Source: Actinomycetota bacterium (GTDB lineage Bacteria; Actinomycetota; Acidimicrobiia; Acidimicrobiales; JAJPHD01). Taken from it: a DNA stretch of 64,000 nucleotides. Numbering within the stretch: the first letter of the stretch is position 1; every line of letters starts with the position of its first letter. The notes under the pieces were generated by a model. It ran no database searches. It had not been told where the DNA came from and saw only the letters and a list, made by a program, of their open reading frames with translations. This document shows, piece after piece, positions 9,384 through 18,176 of this stretch. The stretch spans positions 1 to 64,000 of the forward strand of contig JAJPHD010000003.1 in NCBI GenBank assembly GCA_021325455.1, in the 5' to 3' direction. Made by a program: the position numbers and the translations under genes.

Positions 9384-10140
9384 GGCGCAGGACCGCCCGC
9401 AAGGCCCGGTGGTCGGAGCCGGTCCTCGGCATGACCCGGCCGCTCACCACCTCGACGGGCGGGGTGACCATAAGGTGGTCGATCTGGCTGTGCGGACGGG
9501 AGGCGGGCCAGGTCCTGCCCCGCACTGAGCGGCGCCAGCCAGGCAGGAACGTGGTGAGGAGGGGCCCCCACATGTTCATGTCGCCGCCCAGCACGGCCGC
9601 CTCGCCCTCACCGGGCAGCGCCCTGCGCAGCCGCAGGAGCTGCCAGAGGGAGCCGTGGGAGAGGTGGGACAGGTGGGTGCCCACGACGGTGAAGGGCCGG
9701 CCGTCCACGTCCAGCTCCAGGCGCAAGGCGCCTCTGCGGGAGGGGTCGAGGGGCAGGTGGCCGAGGTCGATGCGCTCCTCGGAGCGGACGGGCAGGCGGG
9801 ACAGCACGGCCACCCCCCAGTCGCCCCGGCCCCTCGGGGCCCGGCCCCCCCTTGTCCCCTGCCCGAGCAGCCGGGCCTTGGCCGGCGGAACGGGGAGCCG
9901 CTGGTGGGCGAGCAGGTCACCCCGGGCCAGGGGCAACCAGCTCAGCGCATAGCCGAGGCGCTGGGCGGCCTCGGCGGCGAAGCCCACCGTCCCGTCGGCC
10001 CGCCAGGCCTCCTGCAGGATGAGGACGTCGGCCGCCAGCTGGCGGCAGGCGTCGACCACGTCGTAGGGCCTCCGGAACCGGTCCACACCCCAGTGCGTGT
10101 TGAAGGTGGCCACGCTCACCTCGGGCGGGGGGGAGGGCAC
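9370..10140 (-). CDS. Endonuclease/exonuclease/phosphatase-family hydrolase
   Basis: This 256-residue protein has the DNase-I-like fold. Metal and catalytic motifs are visible in order: ATFNTHWG (N), LILQEAW (Glu), VVGTHLSH (His), GGDMNMWG (Asp/Asn), QIDHLMVT and the final GSDHRAL (Asp-His). Members cleave phosphodiesters in DNA, phosphoinositides or sphingomyelin, so the substrate is open. No signal peptide is seen. TAGCGT lies 9 nt before the GTG start. Confidence 0.88.
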   Translation of the reverse strand: MPSPPPEVSVATFNTHWGVDRFRRPYDVVDACRQLAADVLILQEAWRADGTVGFAAEAAQRLGYALSWLPLARGDLLAHQRLPVPPAKARLLGQGTRGGRAPRGRGDWGVAVLSRLPVRSEERIDLGHLPLDPSRRGALRLELDVDGRPFTVVGTHLSHLSHGSLWQLLRLRRALPGEGEAAVLGGDMNMWGPLLTTFLPGWRRSVRGRTWPASRPHSQIDHLMVTPPVEVVSGRVMPRTGSDHRALRAVLRLRRW

Positions 10141-10194
10141 GGGACGGTCACGCTAGCCGTCACCTGACCCGACGGGGCGCCTCGGCCCCTACCA

Positions 10195-10222
10195 CCTGAC
10201 GGAAGGGCGGCGCCAATACAAT
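10195..10222 (+). promoter_or_regulatory. Promoter of korAB
   Basis: A -10 TACAAT is at 10217-10222 with a weak -35 CCTGAC at 10195-10200 (16-bp spacer). Transcription would begin near 10229, leaving GGAGG (10242-10246) in a short leader. Confidence 0.45.
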
Positions 10223-10250
10223 GCCTCCTGCGCAAGAGATCGGAGGCACA

Positions 10251-12152
10251 TTGACCGATACCGCGACGTCCCCCCGCCCTCCCGAGGAGCTGGACAGCGT
10301 CGTCATCCGCTTTGCCGGGGACTCGGGAGACGGCATGCAGTTGGCGGGGGACCGCTTCACCAGCGTGAGTGCCGTCTTCGGCAACGACCTGGCCACCTTC
10401 CCGGACTTCCCGGCCGAGATCCGGGCCCCGGCGGGGACCCTGGCGGGCGTGTCGGCCTTCCAGGTCCACATCTCCGACCACGACATCCTCACCCCCGGTG
10501 ATGCGCCCAACGTCCTGGTGGCGATGAACCCCGCTGCCCTGCGCTCCAACCTCGGTGACCTCCCGAGGGGGGCCACCCTCATCGTCAATGCCGACGCCTT
10601 CGATGACCGGGCCCTGGGCAAGGCCGGCTACGCCTCCAACCCCCTCACCGATGGGTCCCTGGCCGGCTACCGGGTCTACGAGGTCCCCATGACCAGCCTC
10701 ACCCAGGAGGCGGCCAAGGAGGCGGGTGCCAAGCCCCGGGACGCCGAGCGGGCCAAGAACTTCTTCGCCCTCGGCCTCCTGTCCTGGATGTACCACCGTC
10801 CCCTGGAGCCCACCCTGGCCTGGACGGAGAAGCGCTTTGCCGACCGTCCCCTGGTGGCCCAGACCAACATCCTGGCCCTGCGGGCGGGCTGGAACTTCGG
10901 GGAGACCGCCGAGCTCTTCGAGTCGTCCTACGAGGTCCACCCCGCCGACCTGGCGCCGGGGACCTACACCAACGTCACCGGCAACACCGCCCTGGCCTGG
11001 GGGCTCGTGGCCGCCAGCCAGCTGGCCAAGCTCCCCCTCTTCCTCGGCTCCTATCCCATAACTCCCGCCTCCGACATCCTCCACGAGCTGTCCAAGCACA
11101 AGAGCTTCGGTGTCCGGACCCTCCAGGCCGAGGACGAGATAGCCGGCGTGGGAGCGGCCCTGGGAGCGGCCTTCGGGGGCCACCTGGGCGTCACCACCAC
11201 CAGCGGGCCCGGCTTCTCGCTCAAGTCCGAGACCATCGGCCTGGCGCTCACCCTCGAGCTGCCCCTCGTGGTGGTGGACATCCAGCGGGCCGGTCCGTCC
11301 ACGGGCATGCCCACCAAGCCCGAGCAGGCGGACCTCCTCCAGGCCATGTACGGCCGCCACGGGGAGGCCCCCGTCCCGGTGGTGGCAGCCATGAGCCCCG
11401 CCCACTGCTTCGAGGCCGCCATCGAGGCCTGCCGCATCGCCCTGCGTTACCGCACGCCGGTGGTGCTGCTCTCGGACGGCTACCTGGCCAACGGGGCCGA
11501 GCCCTGGCGGCTTCCCGACGTGGCTGACCTGCCCGACATCTCCGTGACCTTCGCCACTGAGGCCAACCACACCGGCGAAGACGGGGAGCCGGTCTTCTGG
11601 CCCTACCTGCGGGACCCGGAGACCTTGGCCCGCCCCTGGGCCCTGCCCGGCACGCCGGGCCTGGAGCACCGCCTCGGGGGCCTGGAGAAGCAGGACGGGA
11701 CGGGCAACGTGTCCTACGACCCCGCCAACCACGAGCGGATGGTCCGCTTGCGGGCGGCCAAGGTGGCGGGCATAGCCCGGGACATCCCCCCCGTCGCCGT
11801 GGACGACCCCAGCGGGGAGGCCGACCTGCTCGTGCTGGGGTGGGGCTCGACCTACGGCGCCATAGCGGCGGCCTGCCGCCGCCTCCGGGCCAGGGGCCGG
11901 CAGGTGGCCCACGCCCACCTGGTCCACCTCAACCCGTTCCCCTCCAACCTGGGCGACGTGCTCTCGCGCTACCGCCAGGTCGTGGTGCCGGAGAACAACC
12001 TGGGCCAGCTGGTGAAGCTGGTCCGGGCGGAGTTCCTGGTGGACGCCCAGCCCATCACCAAGGTCCAGGGAGTGCCCTTCCGGGCCGGCGAGGTGGAGGC
12101 GGCGTTGGCCGCCTTCCTGGAAGGCCGCCGTGACCAGAGGGGGAACCGATGA
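10251..12152 (+). CDS. korA: 2-oxoacid:ferredoxin oxidoreductase, fused gamma-alpha subunit
   Basis: This 633-residue subunit has an N-terminal gamma domain (about 15-190, beginning VVIRFAGDSGDGMQ) followed by the pyrimidine-binding alpha domain (from about 240, TGNTALAWGLVAASQLA). This is the usual arrangement of 2-oxoglutarate:ferredoxin oxidoreductase. With KorB it decarboxylates a 2-oxoacid to the acyl-CoA and reduces ferredoxin, replacing or complementing the dehydrogenase complex of the TCA cycle. TTG 10251 is the likely start because GGAGG lies just upstream and the in-frame ATG 10221 sits in the -10 element. Its stop overlaps korB by ATGA. The exact 2-oxoacid used is inferred. Confidence 0.93.
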   Translation: MTDTATSPRPPEELDSVVIRFAGDSGDGMQLAGDRFTSVSAVFGNDLATFPDFPAEIRAPAGTLAGVSAFQVHISDHDILTPGDAPNVLVAMNPAALRSNLGDLPRGATLIVNADAFDDRALGKAGYASNPLTDGSLAGYRVYEVPMTSLTQEAAKEAGAKPRDAERAKNFFALGLLSWMYHRPLEPTLAWTEKRFADRPLVAQTNILALRAGWNFGETAELFESSYEVHPADLAPGTYTNVTGNTALAWGLVAASQLAKLPLFLGSYPITPASDILHELSKHKSFGVRTLQAEDEIAGVGAALGAAFGGHLGVTTTSGPGFSLKSETIGLALTLELPLVVVDIQRAGPSTGMPTKPEQADLLQAMYGRHGEAPVPVVAAMSPAHCFEAAIEACRIALRYRTPVVLLSDGYLANGAEPWRLPDVADLPDISVTFATEANHTGEDGEPVFWPYLRDPETLARPWALPGTPGLEHRLGGLEKQDGTGNVSYDPANHERMVRLRAAKVAGIARDIPPVAVDDPSGEADLLVLGWGSTYGAIAAACRRLRARGRQVAHAHLVHLNPFPSNLGDVLSRYRQVVVPENNLGQLVKLVRAEFLVDAQPITKVQGVPFRAGEVEAALAAFLEGRRDQRGNR

Positions 12153-13174
12153 GCGATACCCTTGCCCCCGCCACCACCCGCAAGGACTGGACCTCGGACC
12201 AGGAGGTCCGCTGGTGCCCGGGTTGCGGGGACTACTCGATCCTCGCCGCCGTGCAGATGCTGCTGCCCGAGCTCGACGTCAGGCGGGAGAGCACGGTCTT
12301 CATCTCCGGCATCGGGTGTGCCGCCCGCTTCCCCTACTACATGCGGACCTACGGGATGCACTCCATCCACGGGCGTGCCCCGGCCATCGCCACCGGCCTG
12401 GCCCTGGCCCGCCCCGACCTCGACGTGTGGGTCATCAGCGGTGACGGGGATGCCCTGTCGATAGGGGGCAACCACCTCATCCACGCCCTGAGGCGGAACG
12501 TGAACCTCACGATCCTGCTGTTCAACAACCAGATCTACGGCCTCACCAAGGGCCAGTACTCGCCCACCTCCGAGGTGGGCAAGGTCACCAAGTCCACCCC
12601 CTTCGGGTCCCTCGACGCCCCCTTCAACCCCGTGAGCCTGGCGCTCGGGGCCAATGCCAGCTTCGTGGCCCGGACCCATGACATGGACCGCAAGCACATG
12701 ATGGAGACGTTCCGGCGGGCCCATGACCACCGCGGATCGGCTCTGGTCGAGATCTACCAGAACTGCAACGTGTTCAACGACGGCGCCTTCGAGCAGATAA
12801 CGGCCAAGGAGGCCCGGCCCCGCAACCTGATCCCCCTCGTGCACGGCCAGCCCATCCGCTTCGGCATCGAGAGGGAGAAGGGCGTGATGCTGGACGGCCA
12901 GGGCCGGGCCCGCATCGTCGACGTGGCCGACGTGGGGGAGGAGGCCCTGCTCGTCCACGACGAGCGCCGGGAGGACCCCAGCCTGGCCTTCATGCTCTCC
13001 CGGCTGGCCGAGGGCCCCTACTCGCCCACCCCCATCGGCGTCTTCCGGGCGGTGGAGCGGCCCGATTACGGCTCTCTGATGGACGAGCAGCTGGCCGGGG
13101 CCCAGGACCGCCAGGGACCCGGTGACCTCCGGGCCCTGCTCCACTCCTCCCCGACCTGGGAGGTCTCCGCCTAG
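12149..13174 (+). CDS. korB: 2-oxoacid:ferredoxin oxidoreductase, beta subunit
   Basis: This 341-residue thiamine-diphosphate and iron-sulfur subunit pairs with KorA. The WCPGCGDYSIL motif supplies cluster cysteines, and ISGIGCAARFPYY and the ThDP motif VISGDGDALSIGGNHLIHALRRN continue with FNNQIYGLTKGQ. EIYQNCNVFNDG near residue 210 carries a further conserved Cys. Its 4-nt ATGA overlap with korA implies coupled translation. No ferredoxin gene is nearby. Confidence 0.95.
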   Translation: MSDTLAPATTRKDWTSDQEVRWCPGCGDYSILAAVQMLLPELDVRRESTVFISGIGCAARFPYYMRTYGMHSIHGRAPAIATGLALARPDLDVWVISGDGDALSIGGNHLIHALRRNVNLTILLFNNQIYGLTKGQYSPTSEVGKVTKSTPFGSLDAPFNPVSLALGANASFVARTHDMDRKHMMETFRRAHDHRGSALVEIYQNCNVFNDGAFEQITAKEARPRNLIPLVHGQPIRFGIEREKGVMLDGQGRARIVDVADVGEEALLVHDERREDPSLAFMLSRLAEGPYSPTPIGVFRAVERPDYGSLMDEQLAGAQDRQGPGDLRALLHSSPTWEVSA

Positions 13175-13247
13175 GCCTGGCCAAAGGGCGCCTTTCCGGC
13201 CCCCGCCTGGCTGTCCGGTCCCGGGCCGTTGTGGGTAGCTAGGAGGC

Positions 13248-14579
13248 ATGGGCCTCACTGCCCGGCTGGACGGGTTCCAGCGCCGCCACGACTGGCTCGG
13301 CTTCCCCATCGCCGTGGCCTACAAGTTCTTCGAGGACCAGGGAAACTTCCTCGCCGCCCTCATCACCTACTACGGCTTCATCTCCCTGTTCTTCCTCCTT
13401 CTGCTCTTCGTGGCCATCGTGAGCTTCCTGGCCCAGGGCCACCCGGGGCTCAGGTCCCAGATCGTGCACTCGGCCATCACCGACTTCCCCATCGTGGGCA
13501 ACCGGATCCTCACCAACATCCGCTCGCTGGCGACCAACCGCTTCGGGCTGGTCGCCGGGGTGGTGGTGAGCCTCCACGGAGGCCTGGAGGTGGTTCAGGC
13601 GGGGCAGAAGGCCTTCAACCGGGTCTGGGCCGTCCCCCGCCAGGACCGCCTCAACCCGGCCCAGACCAGGATCCGTAGCGCCGCCATGCTGGGGGTGCTC
13701 GGAGTGGGCGTGCTGGTCACCACGGGCCTGTCGGGGTTCACCACCAACGCCTCCCCTGTCATCGGCGAGGGCGCCACCGTGGCCGCCACCCTCGTCTCCT
13801 TCGTCCTCAACGTGGCGATCTTCGTCGTCGCCTACCGGTGGCTGACCTCGCTGCCCCTGCGGACCAGGGACGTGGCGCCCGGGGCGGTGATGGCAGGCAT
13901 TGCCTGGCAGGTCCTCCAGCTGGTGGGCACCTTCTACGTGGCGCGCACGCTGCGGGGAACGGCAGCGCTGGCGGGACTGTTCGGCGTGGTGCTGGGCCTC
14001 CTGGCCTGGATCTACGTCGAGGCGGTGGTCACCGTGGTCTGCGCCGAGGTGAACGTGGTCCTGGCCCGGCGCCTCTGGCCGAGGGGCCTGCTCAGCCTGT
14101 TCACCGACACCAAGAACCTCACCCCTGCCGACCAGGCCGTCTATGCCTTCTACGCCGGGATCGAGCGCTACAAGAGCTTCCAGCACATCAGCGTGACCTT
14201 CGACCCCGCCCGCCCCCTCCCCCCCGAGCAGCCGCCCCCCGCCGAGCTGCCCCACCAGGTGCGCCTTGTCCCGGGGACCTCGGGCTCCGGCCAGGGCCCG
14301 GGGCCGTCCTCAGACCCGGGCGCCGGTGGCGAGGGCGGCGGCCCGGGTGGGCCCGTCGGGCCGACTGGAGAGGGCCGGGGCCAGGGGGGCCAGGCCCCGG
14401 GCCAGGGCCGAGACGGCCCGGAGGGTAGCCCCCCGCGGTGCGTCGGGGTGGGCCAGGCCGTAGGCGGGGCGGAGGGCGGGGGGCAGGAGGTCGGCGGTGA
14501 CCAGCCGCAGCGCCGCCCAGGCGACCCGCTCTCCGGCGGGCCCCAGGCGGCCCCAGGCCCGGCGCAAGGGGGGCCTTAG
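13248..14579 (+). CDS. YihY/BrkB-family inner-membrane protein
   Basis: This 443-residue polytopic protein has about six hydrophobic segments. The first is near 32-60 (LITYYGFISLFFLLLLFVAI) and the last near 240-265 (LAGLFGVVLGLLAWIYVEAV). The pattern matches the BrkB/YihY family, whose molecular function is uncertain although older literature calls it a virulence factor or RNase BN by mistake. Homologous sequence appears to end near residue 335. The remaining roughly 100 residues are Gly/Pro-rich and read through DNA that is antisense to the mpaB-like gene for 270 nt. TAGCTA lies 6 nt before the ATG. AGGAGG is present but only 1 nt from the ATG, too close to work normally. Confidence 0.83.
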   Translation: MGLTARLDGFQRRHDWLGFPIAVAYKFFEDQGNFLAALITYYGFISLFFLLLLFVAIVSFLAQGHPGLRSQIVHSAITDFPIVGNRILTNIRSLATNRFGLVAGVVVSLHGGLEVVQAGQKAFNRVWAVPRQDRLNPAQTRIRSAAMLGVLGVGVLVTTGLSGFTTNASPVIGEGATVAATLVSFVLNVAIFVVAYRWLTSLPLRTRDVAPGAVMAGIAWQVLQLVGTFYVARTLRGTAALAGLFGVVLGLLAWIYVEAVVTVVCAEVNVVLARRLWPRGLLSLFTDTKNLTPADQAVYAFYAGIERYKSFQHISVTFDPARPLPPEQPPPAELPHQVRLVPGTSGSGQGPGPSSDPGAGGEGGGPGGPVGPTGEGRGQGGQAPGQGRDGPEGSPPRCVGVGQAVGGAEGGGQEVGGDQPQRRPGDPLSGGPQAAPGPAQGGP

Positions 14580-15188
14580 GACCTCCTCGGCGATGGCCCG
14601 GGCCTGGTCTGTAACGGAGAGGGAGGCGGCCTGTTCCTCCACCCAGGCGGAGAAGGCCCCGACCTCGGGCGGGAGGGCGTCCTTGGTCACCCCGAAGGCG
14701 GCGGCCAGGGCCATGGTCTCCCGGTAGAAGCAGGCCCTCTCCCCGTCGCTGAGCCGCCCGATCCAGCGCCGCTCCACCACCAGGGCGGTGTCGACCAGGG
14801 TGGCGTGCACCCATGCCGCCAGCTCGGGATCGGTGGCCGAGTATGGACGTCCGTCAGGCCGCCGTCCCCGCACCCGGCGGTGGGTGCGCCCCACGGCCTG
14901 GAGGGCCCGGCGGGAGGAGGCGGGGTCGGCAAAGGCGATGGTCCCCATGGCCGACACCGTGCGCAGGAGCCGGTCGAAGGGATTGGCCCGGAAGTCCGAG
15001 TGCTGGGCCACACCGGCGGCCACCGAGGGGTGAGCCAGCTGGAGGAGGAGGGCACGGGGACCTCCCAGGAGGAGGGCGGGGTGGCCGAGGAGGCGGGCCG
15101 CCACCGTCTCTGGCCCCAGCATGGCCTGAGGGTGGACGCTGGCCGGCGGGGGCCCTAGGTCACCGAGGTCGTGGACGGCGGCGGGCAT
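14310..15188 (-). CDS. MpaB/latex-clearing-protein-like oxygenase (DUF2236)
   Basis: This 292-residue protein resembles the DUF2236 haem-oxygenase-like family that includes fungal MpaB and rubber oxygenase Lcp. Family segments are LLQLAHPSVAAGVAQHSDF, FDRLLRTVSAMGTIAF, AWVHATLVDTAL and CFYRETMALAAAFGV, with conserved His residues that could bind haem. The reaction is unknown. TAGGCT lies 8 nt before the ATG start. The 3' end overlaps the convergent BrkB gene by 270 nt, and since family-like sequence continues here to about residue 240, this strand probably carries the selected coding information for most of the overlap. Confidence 0.82.
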   Translation of the reverse strand: MPAAVHDLGDLGPPPASVHPQAMLGPETVAARLLGHPALLLGGPRALLLQLAHPSVAAGVAQHSDFRANPFDRLLRTVSAMGTIAFADPASSRRALQAVGRTHRRVRGRRPDGRPYSATDPELAAWVHATLVDTALVVERRWIGRLSDGERACFYRETMALAAAFGVTKDALPPEVGAFSAWVEEQAASLSVTDQARAIAEEVLRPPLRRAWGRLGPAGERVAWAALRLVTADLLPPALRPAYGLAHPDAPRGATLRAVSALARGLAPLAPALSSRPDGPTRAAALATGARV

Positions 15189-15196
15189 CTGCCGCC

Positions 15197-15202
15197 AGCC
15201 TA
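15197..15202 (-). promoter_or_regulatory. -10 element TAGGCT, leaderless
   Basis: The hexamer lies 8 nt before ATG 15188 in the 22-nt gap after the DUF1015 gene. It suggests mpaB can be transcribed separately. Confidence 0.45.
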
Positions 15203-15210
15203 AGCGAGGC

Positions 15211-16434
15211 TCAATCCGTCACCGGGCGCCAGACCATCCCCGTACGGGGCTTGGGGGTGAAGAAGGTGGTCTTGGGCGGCATGCGCCGGCGCTCCCGGGC
15301 CGCCGAGGCGATGGCCGCGACCGAGGGCGGCCGCACCAGCACGGCGGCGTCGGCTTGCCCGCCCGCCACGGCCCCCAGGACCACGGCCGGGTCATGGTGG
15401 AAGGAGACCTCGCCGCCGGGCAGGTCGCCCAGGGCCACGTCCAGGCGGGCCGTGTCCAGGTCGTCCCCGGCCCGGGTGGCGGTCTCCGGGTGGGCGAGGA
15501 GGTACCAGCTGCGCTCGGCAGTGACGAGCGCAGGCGCCCCCGCCCCGGTGAGGAGGCGGGCCAGGGTAGGGGGGTCAGGGGGGTCGGCGGCCCGGATGGG
15601 GGCGGGCTCGAGGTCGAAGCGGGCCCGGAGGGCCCCCTCCAGGTCCAGGCCCTCCGGTAGGCCGGTCAGGAGCCGGTGGATGGGGCCGACGGCCAGCTCG
15701 TCCTCGGTGAGCTCGACGACGAGGGCCATCACCAGGTCGTAGTCGCCCGGTGCTCCCGAGCGGTCGACCCGGCGTTCCTCGGAGTAGGCCAGGGCCGTCT
15801 CGTAGCGGTGGTGGCCGTCGGCGATGACCACGGGCGCCGATCCCACGCTGGAGGCGATGGCCCCGATCCGCTCCAGGTCGCTCACCACCCACAGCTCGTG
15901 GAGGACCCCCTGGTCGTCGGTGGCGGTGGCGGCGGGCGCCCCGTCCCCCTGGCAGTGGGCGCTCAGTCCCCCGGCCAGGGACAGCCCCCACACGGGCGAG
16001 GTGTTGGTCCGGCAGGCCCGCAGAAGCTCCAGCCGGTCCGTCTTGGCCTTGGGGGTGGTGCGCTCGTGGAGGAGCACGTCACCCTCACCCGGGCGGGAAA
16101 CCTCGAGGGCCCCGATCACCCCCCGGGTGGTGCGGGCCTGGCCGGCGTGGTCCGTGAAGCTCATCCGGTAGAGGTAGAAGCCGGGGCGGGTGTCGGTCCG
16201 GAGCACTCCTCGGTCCACCCAGTCCGAAAGGAGCCGGGCCGCTTCCCGGTAGGGGTCGGGGCCGCCCTCGGGCAGCTCCACCCGCACCGCGTTCCACGGG
16301 CTGCGCCCGGCCAGGGCCTCCCTCTGGGGGGGGTCGATGACGTCGTAGGGAGGGGCGACCACCCGGGACAGGTCCGGGCCGCCCACGGTGGCCGGGTCGT
16401 AGCGCAGCCCGGCGAAGGGCTCGAAGCGGGGCAC
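15211..16434 (-). CDS. DUF1015-family protein
   Basis: This 407-residue protein matches the DUF1015 (SerC-like) family. Signatures are the N-terminal FEPFAGLRYDP, VVAPPYDVIDP, LHERTTPKAKTDRLELLRA and VIADGHHRYETALAYSEER. The family is widespread but has no agreed activity, and in some organisms it is encoded near serine or phosphoglycerate metabolism genes. No membrane segment is present. GTG 16434 gives the expected N-terminus, and a weak TAGGCA lies 6 nt upstream. It is divergent from the HAD phosphatase. Confidence 0.88.
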   Translation of the reverse strand: MPRFEPFAGLRYDPATVGGPDLSRVVAPPYDVIDPPQREALAGRSPWNAVRVELPEGGPDPYREAARLLSDWVDRGVLRTDTRPGFYLYRMSFTDHAGQARTTRGVIGALEVSRPGEGDVLLHERTTPKAKTDRLELLRACRTNTSPVWGLSLAGGLSAHCQGDGAPAATATDDQGVLHELWVVSDLERIGAIASSVGSAPVVIADGHHRYETALAYSEERRVDRSGAPGDYDLVMALVVELTEDELAVGPIHRLLTGLPEGLDLEGALRARFDLEPAPIRAADPPDPPTLARLLTGAGAPALVTAERSWYLLAHPETATRAGDDLDTARLDVALGDLPGGEVSFHHDPAVVLGAVAGGQADAAVLVRPPSVAAIASAARERRRMPPKTTFFTPKPRTGMVWRPVTD

Positions 16435-16495
16435 GTGACCTGCCTACACGTCCTGGGATGGACTCGCCACTCGACCGCTCGCCAGGATGGGGGGT

Positions 16496-17269
16496 GTGAC
16501 CTGGGCGGTGGACCTGGACGGAGTGGTTTGGCTGGCGGGGCGGCCCATACCGGGGGCCGCCGAGGCAGTGGGGCAGCTGCGTGAGTCGGGGGTAAGGGTG
16601 GTCTTCCTCACCAACAACTCCTCGCTCACGGTGGCGGACTACCAGCAGCGGCTGGGCTCCATGGGTATCCCCGTGGAGGCGGGGGACATCCTGACCTCGG
16701 CCCAGGCCGCCGCCTCCCTGCTCCCCCCGGGGTCCACCGCCCTGGTCTGCGCCGGCCCCGGGGTGGACGAGGCGCTGGCCGAGCGGGGGGTGCGAACGGT
16801 CACCGAGGGCCGGGCGGACGCCGTGGTGGTCGGGTGGCACCGGTCGTTCGACTTCGACCGGCTGGCGGCCGCCACCAGCTGCGTGCTGGGCGGGGCCCGC
16901 CTCATCGGGACCAACGACGACGCCACCTACCCCACCCCGGAGGGGCCGCTGCCCGGCGGCGGGGCGCTGCTCGCCGCCGTGGCCTATGCCAGTGGCGCCG
17001 ACCCGGTGGTGGCCGGGAAGCCCCACCCTCCCGTGGCGGCCCTGCTGAGGGAGAGGGTGGGCGAGGTCGAGGTCATGGTGGGGGACCGTCCCTCCACCGA
17101 CGGGCTCATGGCTCGCAGGCTGGAGGCCCGTTTCGCCCTGGTCCTCACGGGAGTGACCGAGCCCGGGCACGACAAGGTGGACCCCGCCCCCGACATGGAG
17201 GCCAAGGACCTGGCCGAGCTGGTGGCCCGGGCCATCCCTCGCCACGGGTCCCTCGAGGGCAAGGGGTAG
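16496..17269 (+). CDS. HAD-IIA family hydrolase (NagD-like phosphatase)
   Basis: This 257-residue HAD hydrolase begins VTWAVDLDGVVWLAG, the DxDGV motif with the nucleophilic Asp and the acid/base Asp. Motif II is FLTNNSS, motif III is the Lys in VVAGKPHPP, and motif IV is MVGDRPSTDG. A C2 cap of the NagD/4-nitrophenylphosphatase type sits between. Likely substrates are small phosphates such as nucleotides or glycolytic phosphates. In many actinomycetes such a gene lies beside tlyA, as it nearly does here. GTG 16496 is preferred because CAGGAT ends 7 nt before it. The in-frame ATG 16487 overlaps that hexamer. Confidence 0.92.
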   Translation: MTWAVDLDGVVWLAGRPIPGAAEAVGQLRESGVRVVFLTNNSSLTVADYQQRLGSMGIPVEAGDILTSAQAAASLLPPGSTALVCAGPGVDEALAERGVRTVTEGRADAVVVGWHRSFDFDRLAAATSCVLGGARLIGTNDDATYPTPEGPLPGGGALLAAVAYASGADPVVAGKPHPPVAALLRERVGEVEVMVGDRPSTDGLMARRLEARFALVLTGVTEPGHDKVDPAPDMEAKDLAELVARAIPRHGSLEGKG

Positions 17270-17313
17270 CCGATCGGCGGGTCCCGACCGTGGCTCGGCG
17301 TGCCGGGCCCGGC

Positions 17314-17904
17314 CTAGTGGGACGGGCGAAAGCCGAACGGGCGGCCGCCGCCCAGCGGGGAGGCCCCCCCGGCGGGGTGCAGCACCTCGTCTATGAGCCG
17401 GTAGCGGACCGCCTCCCCGGCCGAGAGGTAGCGGCCGGCGGCCAGGTCCGCCTCAACATGCTCTGCGGGCCACCCGGTCACCTGGGCCAGCCGGCCGGTG
17501 AACTGGGCCAGCCGGGCCTGGTGGTGACGGACCCATTGCTCCAGCTCGCTGGCCCGCCCCTCGGCCCGGGCTTCCGGCTCGCACAGGCGGAAGCGGGTGT
17601 GGGCCCCGGCCACCCGGTGGGAGGCGACGGCCACCACCCCCACGGCGGGGCCCTCGACCCGCCCCACGCACACGGCGTTCACGGGCACGCCGAGAAGGTC
17701 GATGGTGTCCATGAGGGTGAAGGCGGCCTCGAGCGTGCCCCCGGCCGCGTCCAGGTACATGGTCACGGGCCCGTCCCCCGTGGCGTCCAAGGTCATCAGC
17801 TCGGCGGCAGCCCGGCCGGCGACCTCGTCGTCGAGGACCCCCCTCACCATCACCAGGCGCCTCTCCAGGGGGGCCAGGGGCTGCTCAGCGGGCACCGGGG
17901 TCAT
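17314..17904 (-). CDS. ClpP-fold paralogue lacking the catalytic triad
   Basis: This 196-residue protein aligns with ClpP along its length: the strand VTMYLDAAGGTLEAAFTLMDTI, the CVGRVEGPAVGVV region and the C-terminal YLSAGEAVRYRLIDEVLHP. By hand alignment with the neighbouring ClpP, catalytic Ser102 becomes Gly85, His127 becomes Cys108 (with a 2-residue gap), and Asp166 becomes Gly. It is therefore probably not a peptidase. Like ClpR of cyanobacteria, it may assemble with active ClpP and change access or specificity. The start MTPVPAEQ is supported by GGAGGAG upstream. It overlaps the XRE gene by 20 nt and must be co-transcribed with it. Confidence 0.85.
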   Translation of the reverse strand: MTPVPAEQPLAPLERRLVMVRGVLDDEVAGRAAAELMTLDATGDGPVTMYLDAAGGTLEAAFTLMDTIDLLGVPVNAVCVGRVEGPAVGVVAVASHRVAGAHTRFRLCEPEARAEGRASELEQWVRHHQARLAQFTGRLAQVTGWPAEHVEADLAAGRYLSAGEAVRYRLIDEVLHPAGGASPLGGGRPFGFRPSH

Positions 17905-18169
17905 CACGCTCCTCCAGCTGCCACTCCAGGCGGTGCCCGAGGGCGGCCGCGTACCTCTCCAGCGTGGACAGGCGCACATCGGCTCCTCCCGACTCCAAGC
18001 GGGCCACCGCCGATTGCGAGGTGCCCATGCGGGCGGCCACCTCGGTCTGGGACAGACCGAGGCGGACCCTTCTCTCCACCAGCAGGTGGGCCAGCTGCTC
18101 CCGCCTCTCAGCCATCTCCCTGAAGCCCGGGAACACGGGGGTGCGCCGGGGGCGCTGGTCGTCGCTCAT
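17885..18169 (-). CDS. XRE-family helix-turn-helix regulator
   Basis: This 94-residue protein has a lambda-repressor-like HTH at about 30-85: RRVRLGLSQTEVAARMGTSQ then SAVARLESGGADVRLSTLE. It overlaps the downstream ClpP-like gene by 20 nt and is divergent from clpP, so it is a candidate regulator of both. TAGCGT lies 7 nt before the ATG with TTGGGA 17 bp further upstream. It is too small to carry a ligand domain. It also resembles antitoxins of the HigA type, but no toxin gene adjoins it. Confidence 0.88.
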   Translation of the reverse strand: MSDDQRPRRTPVFPGFREMAERREQLAHLLVERRVRLGLSQTEVAARMGTSQSAVARLESGGADVRLSTLERYAAALGHRLEWQLEERDDPGAR

Positions 18170-18176
18170 ACCGAAG

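Noticed and set aside
17299-17312. GCCGGGCCCGGC palindrome as a terminator
   Set aside because: It has no loop and such G+C palindromes are frequent by chance here.
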